Source of the DNA: Bacillus altitudinis 41KF2b
GTDB taxonomy: Bacteria; Bacillota; Bacilli; Bacillales; Bacillaceae
NCBI RefSeq assembly: GCF_000691145.1
Contig: NZ_ASJC01000005.1
Location: forward strand, 62,001 to 126,000
Direction of reading: 5' to 3'
DNA length: 64,000 nucleotides
This document shows, piece by piece, positions 49,495 through 58,935 of the stretch. The notes under the pieces were generated by a model. The model saw only the letters and a list, made by a program, of their open reading frames with translations. It was not told the DNA's origin and made no database searches. Position 1 is the first letter of the stretch. The number at the start of each line of letters is the position of its first letter. A program made the translations under genes and the position numbers.

Positions 49495-50421
49495 ATGAAA
49501 CAGATAGAACATACAGAAGCGAGCGATCGACTGATCAGCTCGAAAAAAAATAGGCAAATGGATGAAGTAAGAGGAAGTATTTTGGTGAAATTTTGCGCAT
49601 TCTTAATGATTGCTGTATCAATTGCCATCACAATCTTCCTTGGCATTAAGGGTTTACAATCTTTCATCGTAAATGGTGTAAGCCCAATTGAGTTCTTAAC
49701 CAGTATCAATTGGAACCCTACAGCAGAAAATCCGCAATACGGCGCATTTCCGTTTATCTTTGGTTCAATCGCTGTCACGCTTCTATCAGCACTTATAGCA
49801 GCACCGCTAGGCATCGCAGGAGCGATCTTTATGACAGAAATTGCACCTGCATGGGGACGGAAAATTCTCCAGCCAGTGATTGAACTGCTTGTAGGGATTC
49901 CATCCGTTGTTTACGGATTCATAGGTCTTACAGTATTGGTGCCGTTTATTGGACACTTCAAGTCAAGCGGTTCAGGGCACAGTGTTTTAGCAGGAACGAT
50001 TGTCCTGTCTATTATGATTCTGCCAACTGTTACATCCATTGCAACTGACGCAATGGCTTCACTTCCAAAAAGTTTACGTGAGGGATCGTATGCATTAGGC
50101 GCAACAAGATGGCAAACGATCAGACGTGTTCTTGTACCGGCAGCGCTTCCGACATTAATGACAGCAGTCGTGCTTGGAATGGCAAGAGCATTTGGAGAAG
50201 CCCTTGCCGTTCAGATGGTCATTGGAAACACGCGTAATCTACCAGAAAGTATTATGGACACAGCTGGTACATTAACAACCATTATTACGTTAAACATGGG
50301 ACATACAACGTATGGAAGTGTTGAAAACAATACACTTTGGTCAATGGGACTTGTCCTTCTAGTTGTATCATTTATGTTCATACTCATTATCAGATACTTG
50401 TCATCTAGGAGGAAGATTTAA
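49495..50421 (+). CDS. pstC: Phosphate ABC transporter permease PstC
   Basis: 308-residue inner-membrane permease with about six helices. The ABC-permease EAA loop is seen as SLPKSLREGSYALGATRWQTIRRVLVP (residues about 190-215). N-terminal cytoplasmic part is polar. Pairs with PstA. ATG 49495, ribosome site AGGAG. Stop and pstA start overlap by 1 bp (TAATG). Confidence 0.95.
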   Translation: MKQIEHTEASDRLISSKKNRQMDEVRGSILVKFCAFLMIAVSIAITIFLGIKGLQSFIVNGVSPIEFLTSINWNPTAENPQYGAFPFIFGSIAVTLLSALIAAPLGIAGAIFMTEIAPAWGRKILQPVIELLVGIPSVVYGFIGLTVLVPFIGHFKSSGSGHSVLAGTIVLSIMILPTVTSIATDAMASLPKSLREGSYALGATRWQTIRRVLVPAALPTLMTAVVLGMARAFGEALAVQMVIGNTRNLPESIMDTAGTLTTIITLNMGHTTYGSVENNTLWSMGLVLLVVSFMFILIIRYLSSRRKI

Positions 50422-51305
50422 TGAATAGCAAAATGACCGATCGTTTTGCCACAATTGTTTTTGGATTATGTGCCGCCATTATTACGGCGATACTTGTTGG
50501 CTTGTTTTCTTATATCATCTTCAACGGTGCCAAAGAATTAAATTTTGACTTTTTGACTACACGCTCAAGTGCGATTGGTTCTGGCGGCGGTATTAGGGAT
50601 CAGCTGTTTAACTCGTTTTACATTCTATTTATTACGATGCTGTTTACCGTGCCTCTTGGCGTGGGCGGTGGGGTGTACATGGCAGAATATGCACCTCAAA
50701 ACAAAGTGACTGATTTTATTCGTACATGTATTGAAGTGTTATCGTCTCTGCCATCGATCGTCATCGGTATGTTTGGTTTGCTGATGTTTGTTAATTTAAC
50801 AGGATGGGGCTATACGATCATCGGAGGAGCCCTTGCGCTGACTGTCTTTAATCTGCCAGTGATGGTCAGGGTGACAGAAGATGCACTTCGATCTGTACCG
50901 AAGGATCAAAAGGAAGCATCGCTTGCGCTCGGTGTGACAAAGTGGCATACAGTGAAGACGGTTCTGATCCCAGGTGCGATTCCATCCATTATTACAGGAG
51001 CGATTTTAGCATCGGGAAGAGTTTTCGGTGAGGCGGCTGCTCTTCTTTTCACAGCAGGTCTTTCAACACCGCGTCTTGATTTTACAAACTGGAGTCCTTT
51101 CTCCGATACATCACCACTGAATATTTTTAGACCGGCAGAAACATTAGCCGTTCATATATGGAACGTCAATACACAGGGGATTATTCCAGATGCAGAGGCC
51201 ATTGCAAATGGTGCATCAGCCGTACTTGTGCTCTCTGTATTAGTATTCAACTTAGCAGCTAGATGGCTTGGTTCATTTATTCATAAGAAGCTTACGTCAA
51301 AATAA
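50421..51305 (+). CDS. pstA: Phosphate ABC transporter permease PstA
   Basis: 294-residue permease partner of PstC, about six membrane helices. Its EAA loop is [49 protein letters not shown] marks a periplasmic loop. GAGGAAG is the ribosome site inside the pstC end. Translationally coupled to pstC. Confidence 0.95.
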   Translation: MNSKMTDRFATIVFGLCAAIITAILVGLFSYIIFNGAKELNFDFLTTRSSAIGSGGGIRDQLFNSFYILFITMLFTVPLGVGGGVYMAEYAPQNKVTDFIRTCIEVLSSLPSIVIGMFGLLMFVNLTGWGYTIIGGALALTVFNLPVMVRVTEDALRSVPKDQKEASLALGVTKWHTVKTVLIPGAIPSIITGAILASGRVFGEAAALLFTAGLSTPRLDFTNWSPFSDTSPLNIFRPAETLAVHIWNVNTQGIIPDAEAIANGASAVLVLSVLVFNLAARWLGSFIHKKLTSK

Positions 51306-51328
51306 ATAGTGAGAGGTGTGAAGGGGAT

Positions 51329-52141
51329 ATGGTTCAAATGCTAGCAGAAAAAAAAGAGATTGCAGCAAAAAAGGCTCCACTTCAAGCGGAACAGATTCTA
51401 CAGGTGCAGGATTTAAGTATTTATTATGGTGAAAAAAGAGCAGTCAATCAAATTTCATTTGAAATTGAAAAAAATGCAATTACTGCATTAATCGGCCCAT
51501 CAGGGTGCGGAAAATCGACTTTTTTACGCAGCATTAACCGCATGAACGACCTAATTCCAGGTGCACGAAGTGAAGGGGCGATCATGTACGAAGGGTTAAA
51601 TATTTTGGATGACCGTATTAATGTGGTGAATTTAAGAAGAGAAATCGGAATGGTCTTCCAAAAGCCAAACCCATTTCCTAAATCCATCTACAACAACATT
51701 ACGCATGCGCTAAAATATGCGGGTGAAAAAAGGAAATCAGTGCTTGATGATGCGGTAGAAGAAAGCTTAACAAAGGCAGCGCTATGGGATGAGGTCAAGG
51801 ATCGCTTGCACCGCTCTGCCTTATCATTATCAGGAGGCCAGCAGCAGCGCCTCTGTATTGCACGTACCCTTGCGATGAAACCTAGCGTGCTTTTATTAGA
51901 TGAACCGGCTTCTGCCTTAGACCCGATCTCAAATGCAAAAATTGAAGAGCTATTATCGGAATTAAAACATGATTATTCGATTGTCATTGTCACACACAAT
52001 ATGCAGCAAGCGTTACGTGTATCTGATCATACAGCCTTTTTCCTGAACGGTGATCTAGTGGAATACGATGCGACTGAACGTATCTTTACACGTCCTGCGC
52101 AGCAAAAAACAGAAGACTATATTAATGGTCGATTCGGATAA
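51329..52141 (+). CDS. pstB1: Phosphate ABC transporter ATPase, first paralogue
   Basis: 270-residue ATPase energising PstCA. Walker [10 protein letters not shown], signature LSGGQQQRL, Walker [13 protein letters not shown], His switch VTHNMQQ. It has an N-terminal extension of about 20 residues relative to the second copy. The Walker B has DEPASA where the second copy has DEPTSA. GAAGGGGAT precedes ATG 51329. Confidence 0.94.
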   Translation: MVQMLAEKKEIAAKKAPLQAEQILQVQDLSIYYGEKRAVNQISFEIEKNAITALIGPSGCGKSTFLRSINRMNDLIPGARSEGAIMYEGLNILDDRINVVNLRREIGMVFQKPNPFPKSIYNNITHALKYAGEKRKSVLDDAVEESLTKAALWDEVKDRLHRSALSLSGGQQQRLCIARTLAMKPSVLLLDEPASALDPISNAKIEELLSELKHDYSIVIVTHNMQQALRVSDHTAFFLNGDLVEYDATERIFTRPAQQKTEDYINGRFG

Positions 52142-52156
52142 GGCGGGTGGATTTTG

Positions 52157-52939
52157 ATGAATGCAGTAGCAACTGAAACAGCCAAAAAAGAAGTGTTTCG
52201 TGTGAATGATATGAACCTTTGGTACGGACAACATCACGCACTGAAGCATATTGATTTAGACATTAAAGAGCATGAGGTCACAGCGATTATCGGTCCGTCC
52301 GGCTGCGGAAAGTCAACATTTATAAAGACCTTAAATCTCATGGTCAAAACAGTGCCAGGTGTGAAAATCACCGGGGATATGATGTATAACGGTGACAATA
52401 TTTTAAAAGGCCGTGTCGATCTAGTGGAACTGCGTAAAAACGTCGGAATGGTCTTTCAAAAAGGAAACCCATTCCCTCAATCTATCTTTGATAATGTCGT
52501 CTACGGGCCAAGAATTCACGGGGTGAAGAGCAAGCAGCAATTGAAAGAAATCGCTGAAAAAGCGCTTCGTGATGTTGCCCTTTGGGATGAAGTGAAAGAT
52601 CGATTAAGTGCGCCTGCATTAGGTCTTTCCGGCGGTCAGCAGCAGCGTCTTTGTATCGCAAGAGCCATTGCCACAAGCCCGGATATTCTATTAATGGATG
52701 AACCAACATCTGCGCTTGATCCTGTTTCAACATTAAAGATTGAAGAATTAATCATGAAATTGAAAGAGAAATATACGATTGCCATTGTGACGCATAATAT
52801 GCAGCAAGCGGCAAGGGTATCAGACCGAACAGCGTTCTTCTTGATGGGCGAGCTTGTTGAGGTCAATGATACGAATGTGATGTTCTCAGAGCCAAATGAT
52901 CAAAGAACAAATGATTATATATCAGGACGATTTGGATAA
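52157..52939 (+). CDS. pstB2: Phosphate ABC transporter ATPase, second paralogue
   Basis: 260 residues, the second ATPase of the operon. Walker [38 protein letters not shown]. Start is ATG 52157 (the TTG at 52154 lies in frame just before; GGGTGG fits both). B. subtilis also has two pstB genes; whether they form mixed dimers or serve different conditions is not known. Followed by the operon terminator. Confidence 0.94.
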   Translation: MNAVATETAKKEVFRVNDMNLWYGQHHALKHIDLDIKEHEVTAIIGPSGCGKSTFIKTLNLMVKTVPGVKITGDMMYNGDNILKGRVDLVELRKNVGMVFQKGNPFPQSIFDNVVYGPRIHGVKSKQQLKEIAEKALRDVALWDEVKDRLSAPALGLSGGQQQRLCIARAIATSPDILLMDEPTSALDPVSTLKIEELIMKLKEKYTIAIVTHNMQQAARVSDRTAFFLMGELVEVNDTNVMFSEPNDQRTNDYISGRFG

Positions 52940-52942
52940 TCA

Positions 52943-52980
52943 AAAACCCCCTGGAGGTCAATGCCGCCAGGGGGTTTTTT
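52943..52980. terminator. Terminator of the pst operon
   Basis: AAAACCCCCTGG (52943-52954) and CCAGGGGGTTTT (52967-52978) form a perfect 12-bp stem followed by T. Its A/T flanks also let it end the converging yqzD-yqzC transcript. Confidence 0.93.
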
Positions 52981-52984
52981 GATG

Positions 52985-53485
52985 TTATTTTGTTAAGGCT
53001 TTGACAATTTGTTTGAATGTCATACCTGTTTTTAAATTGAATTTGCCGGCACGAATTTCTTTATGGTAGCCTGCGTCTATCACGTAATCATTAAAATCTT
53101 TAGATGAGTTGATGATTCCGTCCTTTTCAAGCATGTCTGAAACATCACTTGTGCTCATACCGTTTTTAATCACGAATTTAACCGTTTTGCCTTTTGGCTT
53201 GTCCGTTGTTTGTTTATCGTTCTGAGAATCGCCGTCTTCATTTGCTTTCAGCGCTTTTTCTTTATAATCAAGAAGTTGTTGATATGTTTCACGGCTGACG
53301 GAGACTTCTTTTTTAGAGTCTAAGTAATTTTTCACGTCAGTGTCTGTCACTTTTGCTGCGAGGGTTTCTTTTGTTGTAGAATCAGCTGCCGCTTCATCTT
53401 TTCCAGTAAGGAAAAAGACGATCGCCAGAACACCAGTTGCAAGAATCATACCTGCTGCAAACGTTTGGATGCTTTTTTTCGTCAT
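52985..53485 (-). CDS. yqzC: YqzC-like protein with a partial MltG (YceG) region
   Basis: 166 residues: signal anchor (about 6-26), a charged Lys/Asp/Gln linker (about 30-98), and a C-terminal region (about 100-166) resembling the LysM-like first subdomain of the YceG/MltG endolytic transglycosylases (NGMSTSDVSDMLEKDGII, DAGYHKEIRAGKFNLKTGM). The catalytic domain is absent, so it may only bind glycan or a partner. Second gene after yqzD, overlapping it by 4 bp (ATGA). Confidence 0.78.
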   Translation of the reverse strand: MTKKSIQTFAAGMILATGVLAIVFFLTGKDEAAADSTTKETLAAKVTDTDVKNYLDSKKEVSVSRETYQQLLDYKEKALKANEDGDSQNDKQTTDKPKGKTVKFVIKNGMSTSDVSDMLEKDGIINSSKDFNDYVIDAGYHKEIRAGKFNLKTGMTFKQIVKALTK

Positions 53486-53829
53486 ACAAGCACCCTCTCG
53501 TTGTCTTTAATGATCATGTTCACATCTTCTACAGATACATGCTCAGCGCGCGCAATCGCCTCAGGAGACATGCCATTTTGATGCTTTGAAATGATTTGTC
53601 TTGCAATAGATGGATCAATTTCTGAATGCTTGCGGACAACGATGTTTGTTTCAAGCAATTCTTCTTCAAGAACCTTCATTTTCTTTTTCAGTTTATAGAT
53701 TTCTTGCATTGCAGATAGTTGAAGTGTTTCAAGTTCCTGTTCGACTTCTTTAATCGGCTCTCTTTGAAAATATGAGAATGCGATCAGTACAATACTGACA
53801 ACAAGCAATCCGATAATTGCAATTTCCAT
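53482..53829 (-). CDS. yqzD: YqzD-like coiled-coil protein
   Basis: 115 residues: an N-terminal membrane helix (about 2-20), a coiled coil (about 27-65, with KLKKKMKVLEEELLE), and a C-terminal segment GMSPEAIARAEHVSVEDVNMIIKD that resembles a helix-turn-helix of the DUF6115 type. Function unknown. AGGTGATG precedes the ATG. First gene of a two-gene minus-strand operon with yqzC. Confidence 0.8.
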   Translation of the reverse strand: MEIAIIGLLVVSIVLIAFSYFQREPIKEVEQELETLQLSAMQEIYKLKKKMKVLEEELLETNIVVRKHSEIDPSIARQIISKHQNGMSPEAIARAEHVSVEDVNMIIKDNERVLV

Positions 53830-54230
53830 GTTTCATCACCTTTTATTCATATTTTAATGCTGAAAGCCAAAAAAGGCTCTCATGATTGTTTCAGACAGTT
53901 TTCGACCCTTCTTTTTTATACCATAAAAAAGCTAGTTTCAAAAGGAATTGCTGAAAAAATCACCTTTTTTTCATCATTTTTCTTTTTATAGGTAAACTGA
54001 GTACGAAAACCTTGCCCGCTGTTAAAATAAAAGAAGACGGATCAGATGAAAAAAAGCTGTGGAACAAAGAAGGGGTTCTCATGTATACAGTACGACAAAG
54101 AACGTGTTTTTATAGGGGAGAAGGCGATTTTTCATCACATGACCAGACAATATGGATCAGGATGCGGGTGGAATGCATTGAAAAATGAAATTGGTGAAAA
54201 AACATTCTAGCATTCCTTAGCTAGAAGTGG
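53830..54230. other. Intergenic stretch between yqzD and rpmG
   Basis: About 400 bp, AT-rich, without a recognised gene. It holds the yqzD leader, a small hairpin (AAAGCC/GGCT near 53871-53878), and a possible 35-codon frame 54081-54188 behind AAGAAGGGG that has no clear family features. Confidence 0.6.
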
Positions 54231-54236
54231 TATTAT
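54228..54236 (+). promoter_or_regulatory. Extended -10 promoter for rpmG
   Basis: TG-G-TATTAT at 54228-54236 is an extended -10, 45 bp before rpmG. No good -35 is present 17 bp upstream. Confidence 0.5.
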
Positions 54237-54265
54237 AGTTAGGTCTGAATGTGAATTGATTTTAG

Positions 54266-54430
<165 letters not shown>

Positions 54431-54460
54431 GCAGCAGGGAATTTTCCTGCTGTTTTTTTA
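54431..54460 (+). terminator. Terminator after rpmG
   Basis: AGCAGG (54433-54438) with CCTGCT (54446-54451), extended by GC, followed by seven T. yqgN, 18 bp further, would need read-through or its own promoter. Confidence 0.88.
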
Positions 54461-54478
54461 TGATGGGAGATGATCTGT

Positions 54479-55039
54479 GTGAAAAAAGAGCTTCGTCTTC
54501 AAACATTAGCTAAGCTTGATCAGATGAGTGCTAAGGAATTCGAGCGAAGCACCGCTTTCCTTCATGAGCACTTGTTTCAGCTGCCAGCATGGAAACATGC
54601 AAATACGATTGCGCTCACTATGTCTAGAGGAAAAGAGATACCGACAATGCCTCTGATTGAAAAAGCATGGCAGGAGGGGAAAACAGTATGTGTACCGACC
54701 TGTTTCCCGGAAACAAAAGAGATGACGTTTTATGAATATACACCGGAAACGAAGATGATATCCCGCTACTTTGGGCTAACAGAGCCAGACCCTCAGGTGT
54801 CGGCTGCTGTACATAAAGAAGAAATCGATTTGATCATTGTTCCTGGGGTATGCTTCGATCAACAAGGCTACCGTATTGGATTTGGGGGCGGCTATTATGA
54901 CCGCTACTTAGCGGACTATCACGGTGTAACCATTGCCCTTTGTCTGTCATTACAGCAAATCGAGTATGTGCCGGCTGAAGCGCATGACATATCGGTGTCT
55001 ATGATTGTCAGTGAAAAAGGTCTGTTATATCAAAAGTAA
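54479..55039 (+). CDS. yqgN: 5-formyltetrahydrofolate cyclo-ligase
   Basis: 186-residue enzyme converting 5-formyl-THF and ATP into 5,10-methenyl-THF. Conserved IALTMSRGKEIPTMPLI, LIIVPGVCFDQQGYRIG and the ATP-binding GFGGGYYDRYL. GTG 54479 has GGGAGATGAT upstream and gives the short MKKEL start of relatives; the ATG at 54470 overlaps that site. It is near the rpmG terminator, so it may rely on read-through. Confidence 0.93.
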   Translation: MKKELRLQTLAKLDQMSAKEFERSTAFLHEHLFQLPAWKHANTIALTMSRGKEIPTMPLIEKAWQEGKTVCVPTCFPETKEMTFYEYTPETKMISRYFGLTEPDPQVSAAVHKEEIDLIIVPGVCFDQQGYRIGFGGGYYDRYLADYHGVTIALCLSLQQIEYVPAEAHDISVSMIVSEKGLLYQK

Positions 55040-55118
55040 AAGTCCGCTGCTTGCCCATTGAACGGGCTTTTTGGCGTTTCATTAGAGTCATGGCATTTTA
55101 GCTGATAGGAGGTTCGTT

Positions 55119-55583
55119 TTGAAAAAATTTCGTGGAAAGAAAAGATACTTCCGCAATGTGTGGGAGGAAGTGAATACTTGTGACCTAATACTCGATCATG
55201 ATTCATGGTTTTATTTTTGGCATACGCACCTTGATTTTTCTGGAGTTGGGGAAAATAGCTTAAAAATAAGAAGAGAGCATATAAAAGCTCATATCGCTTT
55301 ATACAATAGGCTGCTAAAGCAGCTTGAAGCATTTAAAAAGCCATACCAAACATGGATTTGTATTCACGAACATGACCCTGGTTTAGACGCCGTATATGTT
55401 CATACGCCAAATCCGAACGACAATTACTTCCCTCATAAGATGGAAAAGTTAGAGGCGAATTGTAAGCTACCTCATACGTTCAAGGATTTAGTGGATCTTC
55501 ATCAATTTGATGTTTCCTGTTATCAATCAGAGGGTGAAGAGGTTTTTTATATTCAATCAAAAGAACAGGGGATTAGATTGTGA
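55119..55583 (+). CDS. Uncharacterised 154-residue protein
   Basis: I do not recognise a family. Soluble, rich in His, Trp, Tyr and Phe, with DSWFYFWHTHLDFSG, a helix REHIKAHIALYNRLLKQLEAF, WICIHEHDPGLDAVYVHTPNPND and a C-terminal SEGEEVFYIQSKEQ. The many histidines (for example WHTHLDF and HEHDPG) would suit metal binding, but this is speculative. TTG 55119 follows AGGAGG with 6-bp spacing, so translation is credible. It lies between yqgN and yqgO, where B. subtilis has no gene as I remember it. Could be an accessory or immunity-type protein. Confidence 0.7.
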   Translation: MKKFRGKKRYFRNVWEEVNTCDLILDHDSWFYFWHTHLDFSGVGENSLKIRREHIKAHIALYNRLLKQLEAFKKPYQTWICIHEHDPGLDAVYVHTPNPNDNYFPHKMEKLEANCKLPHTFKDLVDLHQFDVSCYQSEGEEVFYIQSKEQGIRL

Positions 55584-55600
55584 AGGCTGGCTAATGAAAG

Positions 55601-55631
55601 GAACCATTCAAAGTGATAAAAACGATGGTTC
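55601..55631. repeat. Inverted repeat upstream of yqgO
   Basis: GAACCAT (55601-55607) and ATGGTTC (55625-55631) are perfect 7-bp arms separated by 17 bp, just before the yqgO ribosome site. Role unknown. Confidence 0.4.
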
Positions 55632-55680
55632 ATGCATAAACAAATCCTATTTAAGCCACGATACGAACATAGGAGGGAAT

Positions 55681-55857
55681 ATGATGAATAAAATGATTTG
55701 GAGCATTGTGTTCACACTGTTTGCATTCGTTCTTGTGCAAAATCGTTATCGGCTCATGAATTTGATCTTAGGTCAAAACCAAGTGCGTCACTTTTTTATT
55801 AAATGGCTGATGAAAATCCCATATTTTCGGACGAAATTTATTCGCCAAGCATTCTAA
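55681..55857 (+). CDS. yqgO: YqgO-like small membrane protein
   Basis: 58 residues: a single N-terminal membrane helix (about 5-22, IWSIVFTLFAFVLVQN), then a basic amphipathic tail (RYRLMNLILG, KWLMKIPYFRTKFIRQAF). Function unknown. The ATGs at 55681 and 55684 both follow AGGAGGGA; the second has better spacing. Cotranscription with gluP is unlikely because a terminator follows. Confidence 0.78.
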   Translation: MMNKMIWSIVFTLFAFVLVQNRYRLMNLILGQNQVRHFFIKWLMKIPYFRTKFIRQAF

Positions 55858-55883
55858 TCCCGCAAAAGCCGGGATTTTTTTGT
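55856..55883 (+). terminator. Terminator after yqgO
   Basis: AATCCCG (55856-55862) and CGGGATT (55870-55876) form a stem beginning in the stop codon region, followed by TTTTT. Confidence 0.88.
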
Positions 55884-55943
55884 TGAGAAATGCGTATAAG
55901 AGTAATTCTTGCTATAATAATGTAAAAAATGGAGCGCGAATGA

Positions 55944-57482
55944 ATGAATGTCATAGATAGTCTATTTTGGCGAGTGATTGATGAACTCAGACAAAAAGGA
56001 TACGAGATGATTCAAAGTCCGTACCCAGAAGATGAAATCTTTTTTGAAGCACCACGAAACTCAGGATATGATCTCATCCGTCTCTATAGAAGAGATGTGA
56101 ATTTTAGACAGGAGATCGTTCGAGATATGGAAGAGCAGGCCTTTCGGATGAATCAGTTGAGAGAAGCCATGCGTAAACGTTCTCTCCATCTCCTGCAGCT
56201 ACAATTTACAGCTGATCATCCAGTAGATGATTGGGAAGACATAAACGGTCAACCGCAAAAACAGCAAAAGGTGACGGTGACACCTGTTTTACTGAATGAA
56301 GAAACCCTTCAAAACGATGGACACGAGCTGCAAAAATGGCTGAATACATCACTTTCGATTGATGTAGAAGAGGCGAAAGCAGATACAGCCGAAGATGTGA
56401 TGCAGCTTAAAATGAACGTGCTTCAGGCATTTCAAGATCAGGAGAAGCAGCGTGAACGAGAACGGGCTGTTTTTCAAAATGGCAGACCGATTTTTACCTA
56501 CTTGTTAATCGCAGTTCAAGTGGTGATGTTTCTTTTACTTGAATTATCTGGTGGAAGTACCAATACAGCCACTTTAACAGCATTTGGTGCGAAAAATAAT
56601 ATGCTGATTTTAGAGGGTGAATGGTGGCGTTTTGTGACACCTATGTTTTTACACATTGGTTTGACGCATTTACTCTTTAATACATTTGCTCTTTGGTCCG
56701 TTGGAGCGGCTGTTGAGAGAATTTATGGTTCAGGAAGATTTTTGCTCATTTATTTAATTTCCGGCATCTTTGGCTCCATAGCAAGCTTTGTGTTTAATAC
56801 AGCCATCGCAGCAGGAGCATCAGGTGCGATCTTTGGCTGTTTAGGCGCATTGTTATATTTAGCGATTTCTAACCGGAAGCTCTTCTTTCGTACGATGGGG
56901 ACAAATATTATCGTGATTATCCTCATCAACTTAGGGATAGGTTTCACTGTATCAGGGATTGATAATGCAGGGCATCTTGGGGGGCTCGCTGGGGGATTTT
57001 TAGCCGCTTTAGCGGTCCGTCTTCCTAAACAGTTTCAGCCTGTCAAAATGCTTCTTGCTAGTCTTCTTCTCCTCCTTATTGGCGGCTTTGGATTGTATAC
57101 AGGGTTTCATTCAGACGATCAAAAAGAAGCGGCGGCAACTAGCGAGGCAGCGAGTTTATTTGATGAAAAGCACTATAGCGAAGCAAGTCAGCGTCTAGAG
57201 GAATATGTAAAGCAAAAGGATGCCTCAGCTGAAGCACTTCATATATATGCGCTTTCCGAAGCGCAGCTTGGACATCTTGACAAGGCCATTGAGTATTTGC
57301 AAAAGTCGCTTGAAAAAGATCCAAATGAGCCGAATAAATTGTATCACTTATCGTTGTTGTATGTAGAAAAAGGCGAGACAGCGGAAGCAGACGAATTCAT
57401 CAAAAAAGCATTAAAACAAGATCCGCAAAATGACCAATTTTTAAAGTTGAAACAATATATTGAAAACACTCAAACACGTTGA
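55944..57482 (+). CDS. gluP: Rhomboid intramembrane serine protease GluP (YqgP)
   Basis: 512 residues: a cytoplasmic N-terminal domain (about 1-180), seven membrane helices (about 183-385) with the rhomboid motifs HIGLTHLLFN (His238, H-x4-LxN), catalytic S293 in GASGAIFG and H344 in GHLGGLAGG, and a C-terminal tetratricopeptide domain (about 395-510). In B. subtilis it cleaves the magnesium transporter MgtE with FtsH and affects division and glucose uptake. ATG 55944 has only a modest GGAG site. Followed by yqgQ and glcK in the same direction. Confidence 0.95.
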   Translation: MNVIDSLFWRVIDELRQKGYEMIQSPYPEDEIFFEAPRNSGYDLIRLYRRDVNFRQEIVRDMEEQAFRMNQLREAMRKRSLHLLQLQFTADHPVDDWEDINGQPQKQQKVTVTPVLLNEETLQNDGHELQKWLNTSLSIDVEEAKADTAEDVMQLKMNVLQAFQDQEKQRERERAVFQNGRPIFTYLLIAVQVVMFLLLELSGGSTNTATLTAFGAKNNMLILEGEWWRFVTPMFLHIGLTHLLFNTFALWSVGAAVERIYGSGRFLLIYLISGIFGSIASFVFNTAIAAGASGAIFGCLGALLYLAISNRKLFFRTMGTNIIVIILINLGIGFTVSGIDNAGHLGGLAGGFLAALAVRLPKQFQPVKMLLASLLLLLIGGFGLYTGFHSDDQKEAAATSEAASLFDEKHYSEASQRLEEYVKQKDASAEALHIYALSEAQLGHLDKAIEYLQKSLEKDPNEPNKLYHLSLLYVEKGETAEADEFIKKALKQDPQNDQFLKLKQYIENTQTR

Positions 57483-57552
57483 ATGACTTGACTGAAAGCG
57501 TATTTATGAATACGCTTATCCTATCTGTTGATTTAGAGAAATGGTGAAAATA

Positions 57553-57756
57553 ATGAAAACGTTATATGATGTACAGCAGCTGCTCATGAGATTTGGAAAT
57601 TACGTGTATTTCGGAGATCGTGAAGTGGAATTAGAATTTATGGCAGATGAATTGAAGGAAATGTACACATCGGGCATCATCGATCGAACTGAATGGTCAA
57701 ACGCAATGACCATCCTTCAAATGGAACTAGCCAAATTAAATCGAAAAACAATGTGA
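57553..57756 (+). CDS. yqgQ: DUF910 protein YqgQ
   Basis: 67 residues, acidic, all helix: [28 protein letters not shown] and [13 protein letters not shown]. YqgQ family; suggested to bind single-stranded nucleic acid from a structure, function not established. The ATG at 57541 opens the frame, but GGTGA at 57543-57547 serves ATG 57553. Sits directly before glcK (13 bp), the conserved pair. Confidence 0.85.
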   Translation: MKTLYDVQQLLMRFGNYVYFGDREVELEFMADELKEMYTSGIIDRTEWSNAMTILQMELAKLNRKTM

Positions 57757-57769
57757 AGGTGGAGGACAT

Positions 57770-58723
57770 ATGACAGGGGATTGGTTTGTAGGAGTTGATC
57801 TTGGCGGTACGACAATTAAGCTTGCGTTTATTAATCTTTATGGTGAAATTCAGCATAAGTGGGAGATTCCTACGGATAAATCTGGGCAGACAATTACAGT
57901 CGACATTGCCAAGTCAATTGACCATAAACTAGTTGAGATCAGCATGCCGAAATCAGCCCTAATTGGGATCGGTATGGGGGCACCTGGACCAGTGGATAAA
58001 GTATCCGGAATTGTCTATAAAACAACGAATCTGGGCTGGACAAACTATCCCTTGAAAGACCATTTAGAGGCAGAGACAGGACTTCCATCTGTCATTGAAA
58101 ATGATGCAAACATTGCTGCACTCGGTGAAATGTGGAAGGGTGCAGGTGATGGCGCCAAAAACATCCTGATGGTTACACTGGGCACAGGGGTTGGCGGCGG
58201 TATTATTGTCAATGGAGAAGTGGTTCAAGGCGAAACAGGTGCTGGTGGAGAAATTGGTCATATTTGTGCCGTTCCATTTCAAGGAGCACCATGTAACTGC
58301 GGGAGAACAGGCTGTATTGAAACCATTGCGTCTGCTACAGGTATCGTCCGAATCGCAAAGGATACATTACAAACAAAGAGCCATACATCATCACTTGGCT
58401 CACTTACTTCGCTGTCTGCAAAGGATGTATTTGAGGCAGCAGAAAACGGAGACGAACTTGGGATGCGTGTCGTAGATGAAGTAACAACCCATCTTGGTCT
58501 GGTCCTTGCGAATCTAGCCAGTGCCTTAAACCCAACAAAAATCGTCATTGGCGGCGGTGTATCTAAAGCGGGCGAGCTTCTTCGCAGTAAAGTAGAGCGT
58601 GTCGTCAAACATCATGCCTTCCCGCCATGTGCTGAGGATGTTGAAGTGGTGATTGCCTCACTAGGAAACGATGCAGGCGTGATCGGCGGTGCATGGATGG
58701 CAAAAAACAAGTGGCTGTCTTGA
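57770..58723 (+). CDS. glcK: Glucokinase (ROK family)
   Basis: 317 residues; ATP-dependent glucose phosphorylation. Motifs: [14 protein letters not shown] (ATP), [11 protein letters not shown] (catalytic Asp), [24 protein letters not shown] and the structural zinc site [10 protein letters not shown], then [11 protein letters not shown]. Contrast with the ROK protein at 37.9 kb, which lacks the zinc site. GTGGAGG precedes ATG 57770. Last gene of the gluP-yqgQ-glcK run. Confidence 0.96.
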   Translation: MTGDWFVGVDLGGTTIKLAFINLYGEIQHKWEIPTDKSGQTITVDIAKSIDHKLVEISMPKSALIGIGMGAPGPVDKVSGIVYKTTNLGWTNYPLKDHLEAETGLPSVIENDANIAALGEMWKGAGDGAKNILMVTLGTGVGGGIIVNGEVVQGETGAGGEIGHICAVPFQGAPCNCGRTGCIETIASATGIVRIAKDTLQTKSHTSSLGSLTSLSAKDVFEAAENGDELGMRVVDEVTTHLGLVLANLASALNPTKIVIGGGVSKAGELLRSKVERVVKHHAFPPCAEDVEVVIASLGNDAGVIGGAWMAKNKWLS

Positions 58724-58724
58724 A

Positions 58725-58755
58725 CAAAAATGTCATAATGATGTCATTTTTATTA
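58725..58755 (+). terminator. Weak terminator after glcK
   Basis: AAAAATG and CATTTTT arms with CAT/ATG inside and a T-T mismatch (about 58726-58752). AT-rich and imperfect, so efficiency is doubtful. Confidence 0.5.
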
Positions 58756-58825
58756 AAATCAGCGATAGATAGGCATGAAATTGAATGTTTAGCATATTCA
58801 TAAGTTTGTCATGGGGAAAAAGACA

Positions 58826-58854
58826 TTGATTTTCCAGCATAGACAGGATAAGAT
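58826..58854 (+). promoter_or_regulatory. SigA promoter for yqgS
   Basis: TTGATT (58826-58831) and TAAGAT (58849-58854) with a 17-bp spacer, 80 bp before the gene. A short GGGGATGTCCC hairpin lies in the leader. Confidence 0.75.
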
Positions 58855-58935
58855 ATACTTTAGTTATTTTTGAAGAAGCACCAATAATTGGGGATGTCCC
58901 TAACCTGAGTGCGTTTTTAGCATAAGGAGGTTACA

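Noticed and set aside
55507-55680. Long N-terminal extension of yqgO running back into the unknown gene at 55119
   Set aside because: The ribosome site AGGAGGGA sits directly before 55681, and the extension has no membrane or domain pattern.
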